Origin: Lachnospiraceae bacterium
GTDB lineage: Bacteria > Bacillota > Clostridia > Lachnospirales > Lachnospiraceae
Assembly (NCBI GenBank): GCA_029006155.1
Contig: JAQXGF010000092.1
Coordinates: 1-37,480 of the forward strand
Length of the DNA stretch: 37,480 bases
Reading direction: 5' to 3'
A program made the translations under genes and the position numbers. The number at the start of each line of letters is the position of its first letter. Position 1 is the stretch's first letter. Below the pieces are notes generated by a model. The model made no database searches and had not been told where the DNA came from. It saw only the letters and a list, made by a program, of their open reading frames with translations. Of this stretch, positions 34,681 through 37,480 are shown piece after piece.

Positions 34681-35634
34681 ATGGATAAGATAAAAAAAGA
34701 GCAACGCAGCGATACGCAAAAATTTTCACATACATTATGTACGTTATGCCCGCGTGCCTGTCAGGCAGACCGGGCAGCGGGACAGAAGGGGCGCTGCCAT
34801 GTGGATGATCAGATCCGTGTCGCACGGGCAGCCCTGCATATGTGGGAAGAGCCGTGCCTGTCGGGCCGCGCCGGATCCGGGGCGGTCTTTTTTTCTGGCT
34901 GTGCGCTCGGGTGCATTTTCTGCCAGAATCGGGAGATCGCATCGGGAAAGGCCGGGCTGGTGATTTCAGAAGAGCGTCTTTCTGAGATTTTTCTGGAGCT
35001 GCAGGAAAAAGGTGCCAACAACATCAATCTCGTCACGGCGGGACATTACGTGCCGCAGGTCATCCGGGCGCTTGATCGTGCAAAGAGTCAGGGGCTGCGG
35101 ATCCCGATCGTCTACAACAGCAGTGGCTATGAGAAGGCGGAGACACTGCGGCAGCTGGAGGGGCTGATCGATATTTATCTGCCGGATTTGAAATATCTGA
35201 CGTCGGAACTGGCAGCGGCGTATTCACATGCCCCCGATTATCCGCAGTATGCGATGGAGGCGATCGCGGAGATGGTGCGTCAGCAGCCGCGGCCGGAATT
35301 TGCACCGGATGGTCTGATCATGCAGCGCGGCGTGATTGTGCGGCATCTTCTGCTGCCGGGTCATGTGCGGGAGGCGAAGAAGGTCGTAGGCTACCTGCAT
35401 GAGACTTACGGAGACCAGATTTACATCAGTATGATGAATCAGTACACACCGATGTCAGAGAAATTTGCCGACCCGAACCTGAACCGCCGTGTGACGAAGC
35501 GGGAATATGAGCGGCTGCTCGACTATGCCGCGGAGATCGGCGTGGAGAACGGCTTCTATCAGGAGGGTGCGACGGCGGATGAGAGCTTTATTCCGGCGTT
35601 TAATTATGAAGGTGTGAGGTGTAAAGGGATGTAA
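34681..35634 (+). CDS. PflX-like radical SAM protein
   Basis: A 317-residue iron-sulfur protein. The radical SAM motif CALGCIFC is at residues 74-81 (Cys74, Cys78, Cys81). An extra N-terminal cysteine group C20-x2-C23-x3-C27...C39 (TLCPRAC) is typical of the COG1313/PflX family, related to pyruvate formate-lyase activating enzymes. NLVTAGHYVPQV and VYNSSGYE follow as in that family. The target is not known; no glycyl-radical enzyme gene is in the window. ATG 34681 has AAGGA about 10 bases upstream. The 232-base gap after it is AT-rich and holds nothing I can support. Confidence 0.9.
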   Translation: MDKIKKEQRSDTQKFSHTLCTLCPRACQADRAAGQKGRCHVDDQIRVARAALHMWEEPCLSGRAGSGAVFFSGCALGCIFCQNREIASGKAGLVISEERLSEIFLELQEKGANNINLVTAGHYVPQVIRALDRAKSQGLRIPIVYNSSGYEKAETLRQLEGLIDIYLPDLKYLTSELAAAYSHAPDYPQYAMEAIAEMVRQQPRPEFAPDGLIMQRGVIVRHLLLPGHVREAKKVVGYLHETYGDQIYISMMNQYTPMSEKFADPNLNRRVTKREYERLLDYAAEIGVENGFYQEGATADESFIPAFNYEGVRCKGM

Positions 35635-35866
35635 GTATGCTGTCCACCAACTTTTGTGAAAAATGCTGAAGTAATCAAATGCTATTGGCGGATTTTAAAT
35701 TTACTCATTTATAGATTGGTAGAAAATACAGGATTAATCGGGTCAAGTAAGTTTCCAGTTTCGATTGTGGAAAGTAATGAGTAGCAGGTGGGCTTGTGCT
35801 ATAAGTGAGACAGGTTCAGTTACGATATTGGTTAGGATATATTAGTAAGAAAGGATCAGATGAATC

Positions 35867-37366
35867 ATGCGAGAACAGAATCAGAAAAAAGAGCCGCGGC
35901 GGTCATCTGCAGCAGGCAGAGAACGAAGTGAGAGAAAGCAGACACGTTTCGAAAGAGACGGTAAGAAAATTGAGGAAAAGCGATTTAGCAATGGAACAGG
36001 CAAGAGTCGTTTTGAAAAAAATACAGAGGTAGGAGGCAAAAGTGCCGATAGCCGCAAAGCACACTTTGACACGAAGAAAGAGAAATGGACGGCGCCGGAA
36101 GAAAAAAAAGGAAATTTTCAAAAGAACAGCGGAAAACGACCAGTCGAGAGAAACACGGAAGGTTCAAGGTTTTTAAAAGCGGAATCCTCGACACCGGTTT
36201 TGACTCCGAAAAAGAAAAAGATCCCGGGGCAGATCTGCCGTGTGGAGAAGAAATGTGGTGGCTGTCAGCTGCTTCATCTGACGTATGAGGAACAGTTGAA
36301 AAAGAAGCAGAAGCAGGTATCGATCCTCATGAAGCCGTATTGTACCGTGCACAAGATCACGGGCATGGAATCCCCACTGCATTATCGCAATAAGGTGCAT
36401 GCCGTCTTTACACATAAGCGGGACGGACAGATCGTCTCTGGCATTTATGAGGAGGGAACACACAATGTCATCCCGGTCGATGAGTGCCTGCTGGAGGATC
36501 AGAAAGCGGACGCGATCATCCGGGATATCCGGGATCTGCTGAAATCCTTTAAGATCAAGACGTACAATGAGGATACCGGATATGGTCTGTTCCGGCATGT
36601 CCTGATCCGTGTCGGGCATGTGACCCGTCAGGTCATGGTCGTGCTCGTGCTCGGCTCACCGATCCTTCCGTCGAAGAACAATTTTGTTAAAGCGCTTCTG
36701 AAGCTGCATCCGGAGATCACGACGATCGTGCTGAATGTCAATGACAAAAAGACGAGCATGGTACTTGGAGACCGGGAGACGGTACTGTATGGCAAGGGTT
36801 ACATTGAGGATGAGCTCTGCGGCTGTCGTTTCCGGATTTCTCCGAAATCTTTTTACCAGATTAATTCAGTACAGACGGAAAAGCTCTACGCGAAGGCGAT
36901 GGAACTGGCGGGCTTAAGTGGAAAAGAGCGGGTGATCGATGCCTACTGCGGCATCGGTACGATCGGACTGATTGCAGCCGGAAAGGCAAAAGAGGTGATC
37001 GGTGTCGAACTGAATGGAGATGCGGTGAAAGATGCAGTGCGCAATGCAAAGATGAATGCCGTGACAAATGCACGCTTTTACGAAAATGATGCGGGCGTTT
37101 TTATGACAGAGATGGCAGCAGCCGGAGAGAGTGCGGAGGTGGTATTCATGGATCCGCCGCGCGCAGGCAGCGATGAGGCATTTTTATCTTCTGTCGTCAC
37201 CCTCGCCCCGAAGAAGATCGTCTACATCTCCTGCAATCCACAGACCCAGGCGCGCGACGTCGCTTATCTGAGAAAGCATGGCTATCAGGCAGAAGGCTGC
37301 TGGCCGTATGATTTGTTTCCGATGACTGTTCATGTGGAGACGGTTGTTCTTTTGTCCCAACATTGA
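35867..37366 (+). CDS. 23S rRNA (uracil-C5)-methyltransferase, RlmD/TrmA family, with basic N-terminal extension
   Basis: A 499-residue SAM-dependent enzyme that methylates uracil C5 in RNA (RlmD/RlmCD class; the exact site is not certain). A 4Fe-4S cluster is indicated by C124-x5-C130-x2-C133 (KKCGGCQ) and C207 (VDECLLE). The SAM-binding motif is VIDAYCGIGTIGL (356-368), the substrate motif DPPRAG (429-434) and the catalytic Cys456 in YISCNP. Residues 1-120 are an unusual Lys/Arg/Glu/Ser-rich region without a TRAM domain, probably disordered and RNA-binding. ATG 35867 has AAAGGA 11 bases upstream. The basic extension raises the possibility of a later start, but no better-placed in-frame start is obvious. 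Confidence 0.92.
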   Translation: MREQNQKKEPRRSSAAGRERSERKQTRFERDGKKIEEKRFSNGTGKSRFEKNTEVGGKSADSRKAHFDTKKEKWTAPEEKKGNFQKNSGKRPVERNTEGSRFLKAESSTPVLTPKKKKIPGQICRVEKKCGGCQLLHLTYEEQLKKKQKQVSILMKPYCTVHKITGMESPLHYRNKVHAVFTHKRDGQIVSGIYEEGTHNVIPVDECLLEDQKADAIIRDIRDLLKSFKIKTYNEDTGYGLFRHVLIRVGHVTRQVMVVLVLGSPILPSKNNFVKALLKLHPEITTIVLNVNDKKTSMVLGDRETVLYGKGYIEDELCGCRFRISPKSFYQINSVQTEKLYAKAMELAGLSGKERVIDAYCGIGTIGLIAAGKAKEVIGVELNGDAVKDAVRNAKMNAVTNARFYENDAGVFMTEMAAAGESAEVVFMDPPRAGSDEAFLSSVVTLAPKKIVYISCNPQTQARDVAYLRKHGYQAEGCWPYDLFPMTVHVETVVLLSQH

Positions 37367-37432
37367 GACAAGAGTACTTGTCTCGATGAACGCGGCAGTC
37401 GGCAAATCGAGATGCAAGCATCTCGGCTTGCC
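37365..37432 (+). other. Two hairpins downstream of the RNA methyltransferase gene
   Basis: GAGACAAG (37365-37372) pairs with CTTGTCTC (37377-37384), and GGCAA...CGAGATG (37401-37414) with CATCTCG...TTGCC (37419-37432). There is no T-run, so classical termination is doubtful. Confidence 0.35.
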
Positions 37433-37480
37433 TCGTTGCTCGCGCAAAAGCCAGATGACACGATAGAGATCGACTTAGAC

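Noticed and set aside
37365-37384. Terminator after the RNA methyltransferase gene
   Set aside because: The 8-bp stem overlaps the stop codon and has no T-run, so it is listed only as a hairpin.
1-37480. CRISPR array, tRNA, rRNA or prophage
   Set aside because: No regularly spaced repeats, cloverleaf with CCA-type features, rRNA signature or phage genes were seen by reading; a covariance search was not possible.

Overview
The window looks like chromosomal DNA of a Gram-positive anaerobe of the Clostridia, most likely a Lachnospiraceae-type gut bacterium. The clues are strong AGGAGG-type ribosome sites and sigmaA-like promoters, SipW-type (ER-type) signal peptidases, a diiron flavoprotein, a PflX-like radical SAM protein, a CCA-adding enzyme with an HD domain and Rpn-family PD-(D/E)XK genes. 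The genus is inference; there is no rRNA here to fix it.

Layout. 1-1176 is the 3' part of malQ (4-alpha-glucanotransferase). 1313-1758 is a small self-contained unit with promoter, orphan DAK/FakA-like C-terminal domain and terminator. 1842-3709 holds two tandem Rpn-family units, the first reduced to its C-terminal tail, with related promoter regions and related terminators. 3873-27058 is a ~23 kb cell-surface locus, all on the plus strand. It has three small exported proteins, a giant GLUG-repeat surface protein split by a frameshift, four tandem paralogous secreted subunits sharing a C-terminal EG-C/T-D-x-x-C motif, a SipW-like signal peptidase, a membrane-anchored McrB-type AAA+ ATPase, a long coiled-coil protein whose N-terminal half resembles DUF2357, and a second SipW-like peptidase. 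27203-37366 is ordinary chromosome: an FprA-type flavo-diiron protein, a cold shock gene (minus), a trigger-factor-like lipoprotein (minus), cca, an HD-domain protein, a double-Nudix protein, a DMT transporter, a PflX-like radical SAM protein and an RlmD/TrmA-family RNA methyltransferase.

How the surface locus may work (inference). The small proteins carry SipW-type signal peptides (hydrophobic stretch ending in A-W-F/Y), which the two co-encoded ER-type peptidases would process after Sec export. The four paralogs look like subunits of a polymer or matrix. The giant protein has a classical signal peptide, many GGLVG-type turns of a predicted beta-helix, and no LPXTG anchor. The AAA+ ATPase with membrane segments and its coiled-coil partner would be cytoplasmic or membrane components. 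I know of no described system joining an McrB/DUF2357-like pair to two SipW peptidases, and this is the strongest candidate for something new.

Three genes of the surface locus are not normally readable as given: an A9 tract puts a start out of frame (5054-5062), a one-base frameshift splits the giant gene (12082-12095), and one subunit has a strong Shine-Dalgarno but no ATG/GTG/TTG start (17904-17920). No such lesions were seen in the flanking housekeeping genes. They may be phase variation, decay or sequence errors.
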